Part shown: in pieces, positions 16,555-25,159 of the stretch
Layout of the letters: each line of letters opens with the position of its first letter
How positions within the stretch are numbered: position 1 is the stretch's first letter
Assembly: GCF_017312365.1 (NCBI RefSeq)
Contig: NZ_BLJI01000036.1
Coordinates: 1-43,488, forward strand
Direction: 5' to 3'
Length of the DNA: 43,488 nucleotides
DNA from: Chroococcus sp. FPU101
GTDB taxonomy: Bacteria; Cyanobacteriota; Cyanobacteriia; Cyanobacteriales; Microcystaceae
Position numbers and translations under genes: made by a program
Notes under the pieces: generated by a model
What the model saw: only the letters and a program-made list of their open reading frames with translations
Told to the model about the DNA's origin: nothing
Databases searched by the model: none

Positions 16555-18048
16555 ATGTATAACAAATCATTACAAACTATTGACAAAACAGCAATAATTA
16601 TAATATTGATATTTTGCCTTGTGATTGGTGGCTTAATTTGGGGTGAGCAATGGTGTGGCACAACTTGTTCTTTTGTCTCAAAGCCCAAAGTCAAAGAATT
16701 TAGCTGGCAAAATCAACAAATCGGGATTGAAGATCGGGCTTTTGTTTTAACGTTTAATCGACCGATGGAAATCGCCAGTATTGAACAAAATTTACAGATT
16801 TCCCCCACTTTACCAGGTAAAATCAGTTGGGCAGGTAGACGATTAGCCTATACTTTAACGGTTCCTATTCCCTATGGCGAAAGCTATCAACTTCAGTTAC
16901 AAGGGGGGAGAGAGCGGAGTCATCAAAGCGATCAAATGGGTGTGGTAATGCAGCCTTTTGTGGGAACTTTTAAAAGCCGCGATCGTGCTTTTGCTTATAT
17001 TGGCACAAATCAAGCCGAGCAAGGTCAATTAGTGTTTTATAATCTAACGCAAAAGAAAAAATTTTTACTGACTCCACCGACTCTAAATATTGTTGATTTT
17101 AAATTCTATCCCAATGGAGATAAGATTCTTTTTTCTGCGGCTTCAAAAAATCGAGGAATTCAAGGACTGACAGAATTACAGCTTTATCAAGTCACCACAG
17201 GTCTTGATCAAGATTTATCCAAACCCTTCGAGCCCAAAATAGAAGTAATTTTAGATAATAAAGAGTATCAAAATAATCAATTTGATCTTTCATCCGATGG
17301 TGAAACCATTGTTGTACAAAGACTGAATCGCTCAAATCCTGCTGATTTTGATTTGTGGATCATTAAACCAGGCACTCAACCCAAACGCTTAAACTTACCA
17401 GGAGGGGAATTTTTAATTACACCCGATGGTCAAACTTTGGCTGTAACGAAAGGGGAAGGGGTAGCGATCGTACCTTTAAAACCCGATACTGAAGTTTTAG
17501 ACTTTTTGCCTAAATTTGGGCGAGTCTTAAACTTTTCGGCTGATGGTGCGGCGGCGGCGATGGTGAATTTTAATATGGAAAATTCTCGATTACGTTACAC
17601 TAAGTCTCTTTTTTATGTAAACAATCAAGGCATCCAAAAAGAACTTTTAAATATTGATGGTTCGATTCTTGATTGTAAGTTTAATCCCAGTGGCTCACAC
17701 CTATATTGTTTACTAACTGAACTTCTCCCCAGCAAAGACTATCAAGAAAAACCCTATTTAGCCAAAATTGATATCAAAACGGCTCAAGTCTTACCTTTAT
17801 TAGAACTCCCCAACTATCGAGACATTAATATTAGTTTGTCACCTGATGGACTAGCGATTCTATTCGATCAAATCCTGACATCTAATAACCCATCTCTTAA
17901 TGATGCACCAGTTTCCGATGCAGGAGAAGCAATTATCGGGGGTCGTCTTTGGTTACTCATTCCACCGACTAGGGAAGGAACCGAAGTCACTCAACCTGAT
18001 TTAGAAGAATTACCGCTTGTTGGCTTCCATCCGCAATGGTCGCCTTAA
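16555..18048 (+). CDS. Membrane-anchored protein with Ig-like and beta-propeller domains
   Basis: This 497-residue protein has one N-terminal membrane segment (about residues 13-30) and an extracytoplasmic remainder. Residues 50-140 resemble a bacterial Ig-like (SbsA/Big) domain, with FVLTFNRPMEIASIEQNLQISP and PYGESYQLQL strands. From about residue 150 to the end, repeated strand units such as LSSDGETIVV, ITPDGQTLAV, FNPSGSHLYC and LSPDGLAILF indicate a WD40/TolB-like propeller. No enzyme motif is seen. It follows the permease pair by 46 bases and precedes ctpA by 90 bases, all on the same strand, so cotranscription is possible. The role is unknown. Confidence 0.75.
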   Translation: MYNKSLQTIDKTAIIIILIFCLVIGGLIWGEQWCGTTCSFVSKPKVKEFSWQNQQIGIEDRAFVLTFNRPMEIASIEQNLQISPTLPGKISWAGRRLAYTLTVPIPYGESYQLQLQGGRERSHQSDQMGVVMQPFVGTFKSRDRAFAYIGTNQAEQGQLVFYNLTQKKKFLLTPPTLNIVDFKFYPNGDKILFSAASKNRGIQGLTELQLYQVTTGLDQDLSKPFEPKIEVILDNKEYQNNQFDLSSDGETIVVQRLNRSNPADFDLWIIKPGTQPKRLNLPGGEFLITPDGQTLAVTKGEGVAIVPLKPDTEVLDFLPKFGRVLNFSADGAAAAMVNFNMENSRLRYTKSLFYVNNQGIQKELLNIDGSILDCKFNPSGSHLYCLLTELLPSKDYQEKPYLAKIDIKTAQVLPLLELPNYRDINISLSPDGLAILFDQILTSNNPSLNDAPVSDAGEAIIGGRLWLLIPPTREGTEVTQPDLEELPLVGFHPQWSP

Positions 18049-18137
18049 TTTGGATTTTGTTAATTACATTTAAGGTGATGCAGTTTACACTAAAAAGAAA
18101 AGAATCTTAAAATAATATTCGTAAAGTTACTAACCCT

Positions 18138-19373
18138 ATGAGAAAAAGAGCGTTTTGGGTCACTCTTGCCGTTTGCGTATCTCTATGTTTTTCCTTTCTT
18201 GTTTGGTCACCTGTGGCTGCCGCTTTTACTGAAGAACAAAAATTACTCCTACAATCTTGGCGGTTAGTCAATCAATCTTATTTAGATGAAACCTATAATA
18301 ATCAAAATTGGTGGCAGATCCGACAAAAGTTTCTTCAGCAACCGCTACCCACTCGAGAAGATGCCTATAAAGCGATCGAAGCGATGTTAGCGACCCTAGA
18401 TGAACCTTTTACTCGTTTACTGCGACCCGAACAATATCATAATTTACAAGTGACTACGGCGGGTGAATTGTCGGGTGTTGGTTTACAAATTAATCTCAAC
18501 CCTGACACAGGTAATTTAGAAGTCATCGCACCTCTCGCGGGTTCTCCTGCTGAAAAAGCGGGAATCGCTCCTCACGATCGTATTTTGTTTATTGATGGAG
18601 TGGATACCTTAACACTAACTTTAGATGAAGCTGCTTCTAGAATGCGTGGCCCAAGTGGTACAAGTGTTTCACTTCAAATTCAATCCAGTAATGCACCAGA
18701 TATCCGTACTCTAGATCTGGTTCGTCAGCGAATTTCTTTCAGTCCCGTTTATGCCACTCTAGATCATTCGACTTCAATTCCAATTGGTTATGTCAGACTG
18801 AATCAATTTAGTGCCAATGCAGCTAAAGAAGTTGCTCATGCGATTCATGATTTAGAAAAAAAAGGTGCCGCCGCTTATATTTTGGATTTGAGAAATAATC
18901 CAGGGGGTTTACTGCAATCAGGTATTGAAATTGCGCGTTTATGGCTTAAAGAGGGGACGATCGTTTATACGGTTAACCGTCAAGGAATTTCAGATAGCTT
19001 TACTGCTTCTGGCCCCGCCTTAACTGACGATCCCTTAATTGTCTTGGTCAATAAAGGAACAGCTAGTGCTAGTGAAATATTAGCAGGTGCTTTACATGAC
19101 AACGGTCGAGCGACGCTACTAGGGGATAAAACGTTTGGTAAAGGCTTAATCCAATCTCTTTTTGAATTACCCGATGGCGCAGGTTTAGCGATTACTGTGG
19201 CTAAGTATGAAACTCCTAATCACCAAGATATTCATAAATTAGGCATTCAACCCGATCTAATGGTGACTCAAGATCCCATGACCTATCAACAACTTGGGAC
19301 AGAATCAGACCAACAGTATCAAGCCGCGATTCAACTCTTAACCGAGAATCCGATTTTAGCGAAAGCGGGTTAA
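18138..19373 (+). CDS. ctpA: Carboxyl-terminal processing protease CtpA
   Basis: This lumenal serine protease of family S41 removes the C-terminal extension of precursor D1 (PsbA), a step required to assemble the manganese cluster of photosystem II. It has 411 residues. The signal peptide ends near PVAAA (about residue 29). Residues 100-190 are a PDZ domain with ELSGVGLQI and GSPAEKAGIAPHDRIL. The catalytic dyad is S310 in GTASASEILAG and K335 in KTFGKGLIQS, spaced 25 residues as in D1 proteases. From FTEEQKLLLQSWRLVNQSYLDE onward the sequence follows Synechocystis CtpA closely, which favours CtpA over the CtpB and CtpC paralogues. A 12-bp hairpin ends the gene. Confidence 0.93.
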   Translation: MRKRAFWVTLAVCVSLCFSFLVWSPVAAAFTEEQKLLLQSWRLVNQSYLDETYNNQNWWQIRQKFLQQPLPTREDAYKAIEAMLATLDEPFTRLLRPEQYHNLQVTTAGELSGVGLQINLNPDTGNLEVIAPLAGSPAEKAGIAPHDRILFIDGVDTLTLTLDEAASRMRGPSGTSVSLQIQSSNAPDIRTLDLVRQRISFSPVYATLDHSTSIPIGYVRLNQFSANAAKEVAHAIHDLEKKGAAAYILDLRNNPGGLLQSGIEIARLWLKEGTIVYTVNRQGISDSFTASGPALTDDPLIVLVNKGTASASEILAGALHDNGRATLLGDKTFGKGLIQSLFELPDGAGLAITVAKYETPNHQDIHKLGIQPDLMVTQDPMTYQQLGTESDQQYQAAIQLLTENPILAKAG

Positions 19374-19458
19374 AGGTACAGACGCAAGCTTTTGCTAAAT
19401 CTTAGAGGACAACTCAGATTTTTGGTAATACAACCAGTTTTTTAGTTCATTATTCATC

Positions 19459-19492
19459 GGATAAAAAGACAGAAAAATTGGTCTTTTTATCC
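19459..19492 (+). terminator. Hairpin terminator downstream of ctpA
   Basis: GGATAAAAAGAC (19459-19470) and GTCTTTTTATCC (19481-19492) form a perfect 12-bp stem with a 10-base loop, 86 bases past the ctpA stop. It lacks a clean T tail after the stem, so it may work as a transcript stabiliser or a weak bidirectional terminator. Confidence 0.6.
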
Positions 19493-19528
19493 TAATTTAA
19501 TTGACTAGATATAATTATTCCGTATAGG

Positions 19529-20290
19529 ATGTATCTAACTCGCTTAGAATCTAAAATCTTAGTTAGTTTGCATTATATTAATTTTGGTGTTAAAGAAATG
19601 AAACAAAGTGTTAAGACAGTTTTATCAACTTTAAAGAAGCAGTATGACAAACTGAACAAACCATACTATTACAAGTATGCTCAAGATAATATTCAGTGTG
19701 ACTGCCCACTATGTCGATGTCCATCTCGCAACACAATGCGCTATAGCTTTGTTTATATCTGCGAAAAAAGAAATTTGATCTATTACGATGTCCCAAAATG
19801 TGCATCTTCAACCATCAGAAAAGTATTATTTAATAATAGTCATCAGCTATCACTACAAAATCCTCAGAAAGATCTACAAAAATACTTTAAATTTTCTTTC
19901 GTTAGAAATCCATGGAATAGAATAGTGTCTAACTGGAAAATGTTCACAACTCAGTCATTTCGCATAGAACAACTAAAATCGATGACGAGTCAAGATGTTT
20001 CAAAGTTTGAAGACTTTGTTTATTTCGCAGCCAGTATGAAAAATCATCATTGGCAACCTCAAATCCTTTATTTACCTGATCAATTGGATTTTGTAGGAAA
20101 ACTAGAAAGTTTTAATGAAGATTTTAGCAATTTATGTAATACGATTGGCGAAAAACCTTATGAGGTCAAAAAAACAAATTCTATTACCAAATTACCATAC
20201 TGGGAATATTACACACCATCTTTAGTTGAGTTTGTCTCAGAAATGTATGCAGAAGATATCAAGAAATTTGGCTATAAATTTGGCGAATAA
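19529..20290 (+). CDS. Sulfotransferase (Sulfotransfer_2-like), probable glycan sulfation
   Basis: The protein has 253 residues from the ATG at 19529, or 230 from the ATG at 19598 (Met24); either is possible. It should move sulfate from PAPS to a carbohydrate. The PAPS 5'-phosphosulfate loop is PKCASSTIRK (residues 89-98). The 3'-phosphate motif is FSFVRNPWNRIVSNW (122-136). A late block, LDFVGKLESFNEDF, is conserved in carbohydrate sulfotransferases. A cysteine cluster (CDCPLCRC, residues 57-64) before the catalytic domain is unusual and might bind zinc. The codons are more AT-rich than in ctpA or metG, which suggests an accessory origin. The gene is convergent with a second sulfotransferase, and a decayed copy lies between the two. 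Confidence 0.85.
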   Translation: MYLTRLESKILVSLHYINFGVKEMKQSVKTVLSTLKKQYDKLNKPYYYKYAQDNIQCDCPLCRCPSRNTMRYSFVYICEKRNLIYYDVPKCASSTIRKVLFNNSHQLSLQNPQKDLQKYFKFSFVRNPWNRIVSNWKMFTTQSFRIEQLKSMTSQDVSKFEDFVYFAASMKNHHWQPQILYLPDQLDFVGKLESFNEDFSNLCNTIGEKPYEVKKTNSITKLPYWEYYTPSLVEFVSEMYAEDIKKFGYKFGE

Positions 20291-20297
20291 AGAAATA

Positions 20298-20406
20298 GCT
20301 AAACTTAAAGGATTAATGATCTTATTTCCTCGACAGAACTCAGACAAAAAAAATTAATACTTGAGCCACCTATTTTCTAAGCTTTAATAAAAGTCTATTA
20401 GTGTAG
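20298..20406 (-). pseudogene. Decayed copy of the neighbouring sulfotransferase N-terminus
   Basis: On direct comparison this segment aligns with 21019-21128, inside the intact sulfotransferase gene. The offset is constant at 721 bases as far as 20339 and 722 after a one-base deletion near 20350. Shared blocks include GCTAAACTTA, ACAGAAC, AATACTTGAGCC and TTAATAAAA. It corresponds to roughly the first 40 codons, including the PAPS-binding loop, read on the minus strand. The frame is broken by the deletion and by stop codons. It begins eight bases after the stop of the upstream sulfotransferase gene. It is a relic of a duplicated or replaced gene. Confidence 0.75.
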
Positions 20407-20429
20407 AAAATTTGAGCTAGTGTCATCTT

Positions 20430-21143
20430 CTATTTATTTTCGTAAATATAACCAAAAAGCTCTATTTCCTTGAGACATTTTTGTTTAACATAATCAGCTT
20501 GTACTTCGTTAAAAATAGTAGAATAATGACGTTTATCTTTTCTCGTTTGACTTTTGGCTCTCGGTAAAGAATCATCAAAAGGAAGGCCGATTTTTTGACA
20601 AATTACTCTCATGCTCTCAATTAATGCTTCGTACTTTCCTACATAATCAACAGCTAATTCATCATTAATCGTGTATTTATAAAAATTATTGTGAGGATCA
20701 AATTTGTTTAAAAAATCATCTAATTCTACATGATTAGTTGTTTCATTTGATTTATTCATATACCAATAATATCTAGAAATTACAGCATCCCATGGATTTC
20801 TAACAAAGCAAAATTTAAAGTAGCTATTCCAGATCTCCTCACCAACGATTGCTTTAATAGACTTGGCTGGCATATGAGGCCAAAATATATTTTTAGTACC
20901 TTTTTCTTGGTGAATAATTAATTTTTTAAGATGCTCTAGTCTATACTCTATGAGCTTCAGAGGACGAGTATAATTTCTAGGAGTACATCCTTGCCATTCT
21001 TGACGAATTTTTTCATCGGCTAAACTTAGAGGAGTAATAATATCATCTTCGCTACAGAACCTAGACAGGAAAATTTCAATACTTGAGCCTGCTGTTTTTT
21101 GAGTCTTAATAAAAATGTATTTGTGTTTATGAGATATGATCAT
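20430..21143 (-). CDS. Sulfotransferase family protein
   Basis: This 237-residue PAPS-dependent sulfotransferase has the 5'-phosphosulfate loop QKTAGSSIE (residues 15-23) directly after the typical start MIISHKHKYIFIK. Its 3'-phosphate motif is FCFVRNPWDAVISRYYW. It also has the HMPAKSIKAIVGEEIW block seen in bacterial relatives of carbohydrate sulfotransferases. The start chosen is ATG at 21143, because the family begins exactly there; a TTG at 21164 would add seven residues. It follows the GT-A-like gene by 31 bases in the same direction, so the two should be cotranscribed and may act on one glycan. The target is unknown. Confidence 0.86.
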   Translation of the reverse strand: MIISHKHKYIFIKTQKTAGSSIEIFLSRFCSEDDIITPLSLADEKIRQEWQGCTPRNYTRPLKLIEYRLEHLKKLIIHQEKGTKNIFWPHMPAKSIKAIVGEEIWNSYFKFCFVRNPWDAVISRYYWYMNKSNETTNHVELDDFLNKFDPHNNFYKYTINDELAVDYVGKYEALIESMRVICQKIGLPFDDSLPRAKSQTRKDKRHYSTIFNEVQADYVKQKCLKEIELFGYIYENK

Positions 21144-21174
21144 TTGTTTTTCATTAAAAATCAATTTATTTTTT

Positions 21175-22110
21175 TTAATTGCTCTTAACGAGAAAATTTT
21201 TACTTAACTGCTTTAATTTTCGGGTGACTCTATTGTTAGATAACTTAGCTAATTTTCGAGACAACTTTTTAAGTTCTGATTGAATTTTCGAGAACTCAAT
21301 TTTCGATTTTCGATTTCTAAAATTATGATTATTGATGTCATAAATTTTTCCAAAGTCTTCAAGCGTGAAATCAATTTTTTGAGAATCAACAGGTTGCTCA
21401 AATAGAGATGTATTGATCTTGATTATTTCATCTCTATGGGAGAAAAAAGAATTATCCTTAATATGCAACTTAAAAAGTTCGACAATTTTTTCAGGTGCAT
21501 TATAAGTTAAATATTGTTTATCAACCCCTTCGCCTCGCATATGTCGCGTATTTTTTACTCTAATATCTGTAAAACATACCTGTTTTAAAGGATATAATTT
21601 ATAACAAGCCCAAGAAGTATACCAAAATGCTTTAGCAGAGCCATGATAGATAGCTGGGAACATAACATCAGCAAATGATTTAGAAAATATTTGAACCTGA
21701 GCATCATATCCTGCGATCGGAAAACACTCTTTAGCAAAATATCGCTCTCTTTCTATTTCTGTTTGAAAGCACCATCGAGTAGGATCATAGAATGTGCCTG
21801 CGAGAGGTTGGTATTTTATTAATAATTCCTTAATTTTAAGTGCGATATCCACATCGTTGTCCGTATCAAACTCTACGTCATCATCAATCAATATATAATA
21901 ATCGTAGTTCTTCGGTACTTTCTCAAATAAGATACTTCTACCTTCACTCCAAGTAATATTTTTTTCGATCCAAAAAGCATTCTGATCTTTTTCAGTCCTC
22001 CAGTTGAGCCGATAAAAATCAGAAAAATCAGTTGTAAATAACTTTTTATGCTTGAGGGTTAGCGGATCATCAATAAATTCGCCTTGCTCTAAAATACAAA
22101 ATGTTTTCAT
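21175..22110 (-). CDS. Putative GT-A-fold glycosyltransferase-like protein
   Basis: This 311-residue protein belongs to no family I can name firmly. Residues 80-105 contain YDYYILIDDDVEFD, a hydrophobic strand followed by acidic residues like the metal-binding DxD of GT-A glycosyltransferases. A later FWYTSWACYKLYPL block and HMRGEGVDKQYL resemble acceptor-side regions of such enzymes. The last 45 residues are lysine-rich and helical (SELKKLSRKLAKLSNN) and may form an amphipathic membrane-surface anchor. It probably forms an operon with the sulfotransferase 31 bases downstream. I infer a role in making or modifying a sulfated surface polysaccharide. Base composition is AT-rich like the rest of the patch. 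Confidence 0.55.
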   Translation of the reverse strand: MKTFCILEQGEFIDDPLTLKHKKLFTTDFSDFYRLNWRTEKDQNAFWIEKNITWSEGRSILFEKVPKNYDYYILIDDDVEFDTDNDVDIALKIKELLIKYQPLAGTFYDPTRWCFQTEIERERYFAKECFPIAGYDAQVQIFSKSFADVMFPAIYHGSAKAFWYTSWACYKLYPLKQVCFTDIRVKNTRHMRGEGVDKQYLTYNAPEKIVELFKLHIKDNSFFSHRDEIIKINTSLFEQPVDSQKIDFTLEDFGKIYDINNHNFRNRKSKIEFSKIQSELKKLSRKLAKLSNNRVTRKLKQLSKNFLVKSN

Positions 22111-22290
22111 TTAATCTTTACCTTGAAAGAGAATTAATTTAAATCAAGCATAGCAATGATCTCTAAACTATAGGTCATTCTTTTGCTCAATGCTTTTATT
22201 TCTTCTCATTATTGACGATTTTTATCAATATTACACCAAAAGCTTAAACTTTAAAACACTTAAAGAGATTTTAGCTAGAACGGATTAACT

Positions 22291-22533
22291 TTATAGATAG
22301 ATGTCATAGTTTGCGTTTTCCTTATAATTTACCGATTGAGAAGTAAGATTTAAAGTCTGTTTGTAATAAACAGTTCCACGATACTTAAGTACTGACGTTG
22401 GCTGAACAGGTATATTTAAAGGACGAGGTTTGATGTAAGTCACTCCTCGATATTTACAAGTTTTTTGAGCTTGAGGAATAAAAAGGCTAATAGATAAGCG
22501 CGAGTTCGCTAAACCACGATAAAAAAGTTCCAT
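22291..22533 (-). CDS. DUF4278 small protein
   Basis: This 80-residue protein has two copies of the short motif that defines DUF4278: CKYRGVTYIK (about residues 26-35) and LKYRGTVYYK (about 49-58). The family is nearly confined to cyanobacteria, usually as 50-120 residue proteins with one or more YRG repeats, and its function is unknown. No signal peptide or membrane segment is evident. The gene stands alone, with about 180 bases of noncoding DNA upstream of the GT-A-like gene and 130 bases before the HD-GYP gene. Confidence 0.8.
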   Translation of the reverse strand: MELFYRGLANSRLSISLFIPQAQKTCKYRGVTYIKPRPLNIPVQPTSVLKYRGTVYYKQTLNLTSQSVNYKENANYDIYL

Positions 22534-22668
22534 GATTCTTGCTTCAAAACTTACGGAACAAGCAAATGATAACGTTTATGAGCGAAAATGGACAATTCAT
22601 AAAGTTCATATTTTTTTAGATATGCCAATTGATAAACTATCTAAAATAAATAATATAAGTTAAATTGC

Positions 22669-23628
22669 TCAAATGTAACCATTAAGAAATTCTATAAAAG
22701 ATTGAACTAACTCAGGATTGCGCCATGCTTTGTCTGTTTCTTGTCTAATAATTTCTAAGGCTTCTTGAGATGAACAAGACTCTTTATAAGGGCGTTTACT
22801 CGTCAACGCCACATAAATATCGATAATTTGAAAGACTTGCGCTAACCAAGGAATTTCATTTTCTCTAAGACGATCAGGATAACCACTACCATCCCATCTT
22901 TCATGATGATGACGAATAATCGGTAATACGCCGCGCCGATTGGGTAAAGCTTGACAAATTTCTTCACCGATTAATACGTGTTTTTGGATAATCGCCCGCT
23001 CATCAGGCGTTAATTCACCTTTTTTGAGCATAATTTCATCTGGAATAGAGACAGTACCGATATCATGCAAATAGGAAGCATAGCGCAGATTTTGAATGTC
23101 TACTAAAGGCAGTTGTAAATATTCACCGAATGACTGCACTAAAGAGGCAATCCGCATACAAGAATTATCACTGTCTGGAAAGCGATTTTCTACGGCTTTG
23201 GCGATCGCAAATAAGACCTGCTCAATCTGACACAGTCCTTCATAGAGTTTTTTCTGTTCAATAAGAGATTTAGCCCGATTTGACAATTCTAGACGATTTA
23301 GGGGTTTAAGCAATAAGTCATCGCATCCGATCTGATGACAACGATGGCGCATTTCTTGTTCATCGGCAACCGTTGTTAAAATAATCGGAATGAAACGGGT
23401 TTGTTCATCGTTTTTGAGTTTTTGACAAGTTTCTAGCCCACTTCTGACATCGAGTAAAATCAGATCGGGTTTTTGTTCTAAAATTTCTGTTGTTATTTCT
23501 GAATACTCATCAGTTTCGATCACCTCATAACCATCTAAAGATAATATGTCTTTAGCAGTCATACGGCTCAAGGGATTATTATCAATGATTAAAACTTTGG
23601 CACGTTCAATATTAACAACGGGAGTCAT
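22669..23628 (-). CDS. Response regulator with HD-GYP domain
   Basis: This 319-residue cytoplasmic signalling protein combines a receiver domain (residues 10-125) with an HD-GYP domain (about 145-315). The phospho-acceptor is D60 in LILLDVRSG, and the conserved lysine is K108 in LLKPL. HD-GYP domains hydrolyse cyclic di-GMP; here HDIGTVSIPD gives H188 and D189, and HHERWDGSGYPD (241-252) gives the hallmark. The first histidine ligand of canonical HD-GYP proteins appears replaced by C157 (SCMRIASL), and the receiver acidic pair is D-N (IDNN) rather than D-D. Activity is therefore uncertain. The start chosen is ATG at 23628; a TTG at 23667 would add 13 residues. No partner kinase is adjacent. 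Confidence 0.85.
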   Translation of the reverse strand: MTPVVNIERAKVLIIDNNPLSRMTAKDILSLDGYEVIETDEYSEITTEILEQKPDLILLDVRSGLETCQKLKNDEQTRFIPIILTTVADEQEMRHRCHQIGCDDLLLKPLNRLELSNRAKSLIEQKKLYEGLCQIEQVLFAIAKAVENRFPDSDNSCMRIASLVQSFGEYLQLPLVDIQNLRYASYLHDIGTVSIPDEIMLKKGELTPDERAIIQKHVLIGEEICQALPNRRGVLPIIRHHHERWDGSGYPDRLRENEIPWLAQVFQIIDIYVALTSKRPYKESCSSQEALEIIRQETDKAWRNPELVQSFIEFLNGYI

Positions 23629-23750
23629 AACTGTATTTTGGCGGCTGATTATATTAAATGTCTGCAAAACAATCTAAACCTCTTAATTTTTATTTAAAAT
23701 TATCGCTAATATTTAGCATTTAATTCTAAGTTACTCGATCTTGAGCAATA

Positions 23751-24656
23751 TTAGGGGTTGCTTGGCAAAAGATCAGTTTTTTTACTGATTTTTTCCCATC
23801 TTTTTTTCCAATGACTTGTAGCTTCTAAGGGACTAGCTTGTTGTTCTTGCTCCCGTCTTTGACGAATAATTACATCAGAATCGCTCAGAAATGGATCTCG
23901 ATAGGGGATGGCTGCTTTGGTTTGTAAATGTTCTATTTCTGGTTGGGAGAGAGGGGGTAAAGAATTATTTGACCAAGTCGCAATCGTTCCAGGCGATCGC
24001 CGTCCTACGCTTTCGGTAGCACCAATCAATAATCCTGCCATCTGTAGCGCAGTTCTCACTGAAGCTGCACAAGAATAGGTTACTAAATACCCCGTTGGGC
24101 TGAGATATTTTGAGACTAAATCTAAAAATTCTACTGTCCATAGTTGAGGGCATTTAGTCGGCGAAAATGGATCTAAGAAAATTGCATCAGCTTGAAATTG
24201 ATCCCGATAGATTTGTTGTATTGTTTTCCTCGCATCTCCTATTATTAAACTGGCTTTTAGTTTAGGTGTTATTATTTTTTTGTTCTGAACAAAAGTGGTT
24301 AAGGTTTCTGAAACGCTAGGAAGCCACGATTCTAGTAAGTTGAGTGCGATCGCAGTTTGCGGAACTCGTTCATCAATTTCTAAAGCAATTAATTCTACCT
24401 GACAGTTAGGGTTAATTTCCCAAATTTTTGCCAACGCTGCCGCACTATTGTAACCCAGCCCATAGCAGATATCTAAAAGTTTGATCAATGGCTGTTGTTG
24501 TGCTTTTTCAGCAATTCGGCAAGAGTCAATAAATTTTTTTTCCGCTTCTTGTTTAGCCCCAGAGCTAGAGTGAAATGTTTCTGCATATTCTTGAGAAAAA
24601 AAGGTATAAGAGCCATCTTGAGTCAAATAAGGCGTTAATAATCCTATTTTTTGCAT
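23751..24656 (-). CDS. MnmC-like SAM-dependent methyltransferase (DUF752)
   Basis: This 301-residue protein has a Rossmann methyltransferase fold. Motif I is LLDICYGLGYNSAAAL (about residues 80-95), and an acidic residue follows in ALEIDE. The N-terminal YTFFSQEYAETFHSSSGA and the late block DAIFLDPFSPTKCPQLWTVEFLD match the methyltransferase half of MnmC. That half completes mnm5U34 at the tRNA wobble position. The oxidase half of E. coli MnmC is absent, as in other stand-alone MnmC2-type proteins. The GYLVTYSCAASVRTALQMAG block also fits. The start ATG is at 24656. The tRNA substrate is inferred from the family. Confidence 0.85.
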   Translation of the reverse strand: MQKIGLLTPYLTQDGSYTFFSQEYAETFHSSSGAKQEAEKKFIDSCRIAEKAQQQPLIKLLDICYGLGYNSAAALAKIWEINPNCQVELIALEIDERVPQTAIALNLLESWLPSVSETLTTFVQNKKIITPKLKASLIIGDARKTIQQIYRDQFQADAIFLDPFSPTKCPQLWTVEFLDLVSKYLSPTGYLVTYSCAASVRTALQMAGLLIGATESVGRRSPGTIATWSNNSLPPLSQPEIEHLQTKAAIPYRDPFLSDSDVIIRQRREQEQQASPLEATSHWKKRWEKISKKTDLLPSNP

Positions 24657-25159
24657 ATTTATTGATTTATAACTTTCTCAAGTAATTTTATTAATTGATT
24701 TTTAATTTATGTGATTCTTTTAGTGTTTTTTTAATATATATTAGAATCTTATAAGTGTGTTAAGAAATATTGAAGTTATTGTAAACAATAATTTTTTTTA
24801 TTAAATCTTTATATTTTAGAGAAGCAAAAATTTAAGATATATTAGAATAAATTCCACAAAAATTTTAGATTAACTATTAAAATTTGAAAGCAAAAATCAG
24901 TGTGTAAAGCTTGATTTTTAGGACATTGTAGGTTATTTTATTCAATGATAGATGTACCTTTAGATAGATGAATAAAGGAGTTAAGAAAAGTTAATCAACT
25001 TCCTTTTTAGGAAATTGAAAGAAAAAAAGGAGTTTTGAAGCCAGCCTATCTTGAATAGTCTTTTTGTTGATACAATAAGAAAAAATTAAGATAAAGCAAA
25101 AGAACCATCAAATAAAATCAACATAGAATAGTTCCCTATATAACTAAAAACCCTTTTAC
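24657..25159. other. AT-rich intergenic region upstream of metG
   Basis: This 503-base gap lies between the divergent MnmC-like gene and metG. It is extremely AT-rich. I found no reading frame with coding character, no convincing hairpin and no known RNA motif. A short direct repeat, ATATTAGAAT, occurs near 24738 and 24838. Promoters for both flanking genes must lie here. Confidence 0.5.

Noticed and set aside
24657-25159. Regulatory RNA such as a T-box or Yfr1 upstream of metG
   Set aside because: No T-box pattern and no ACTCCTCACAC core of Yfr1 was found.
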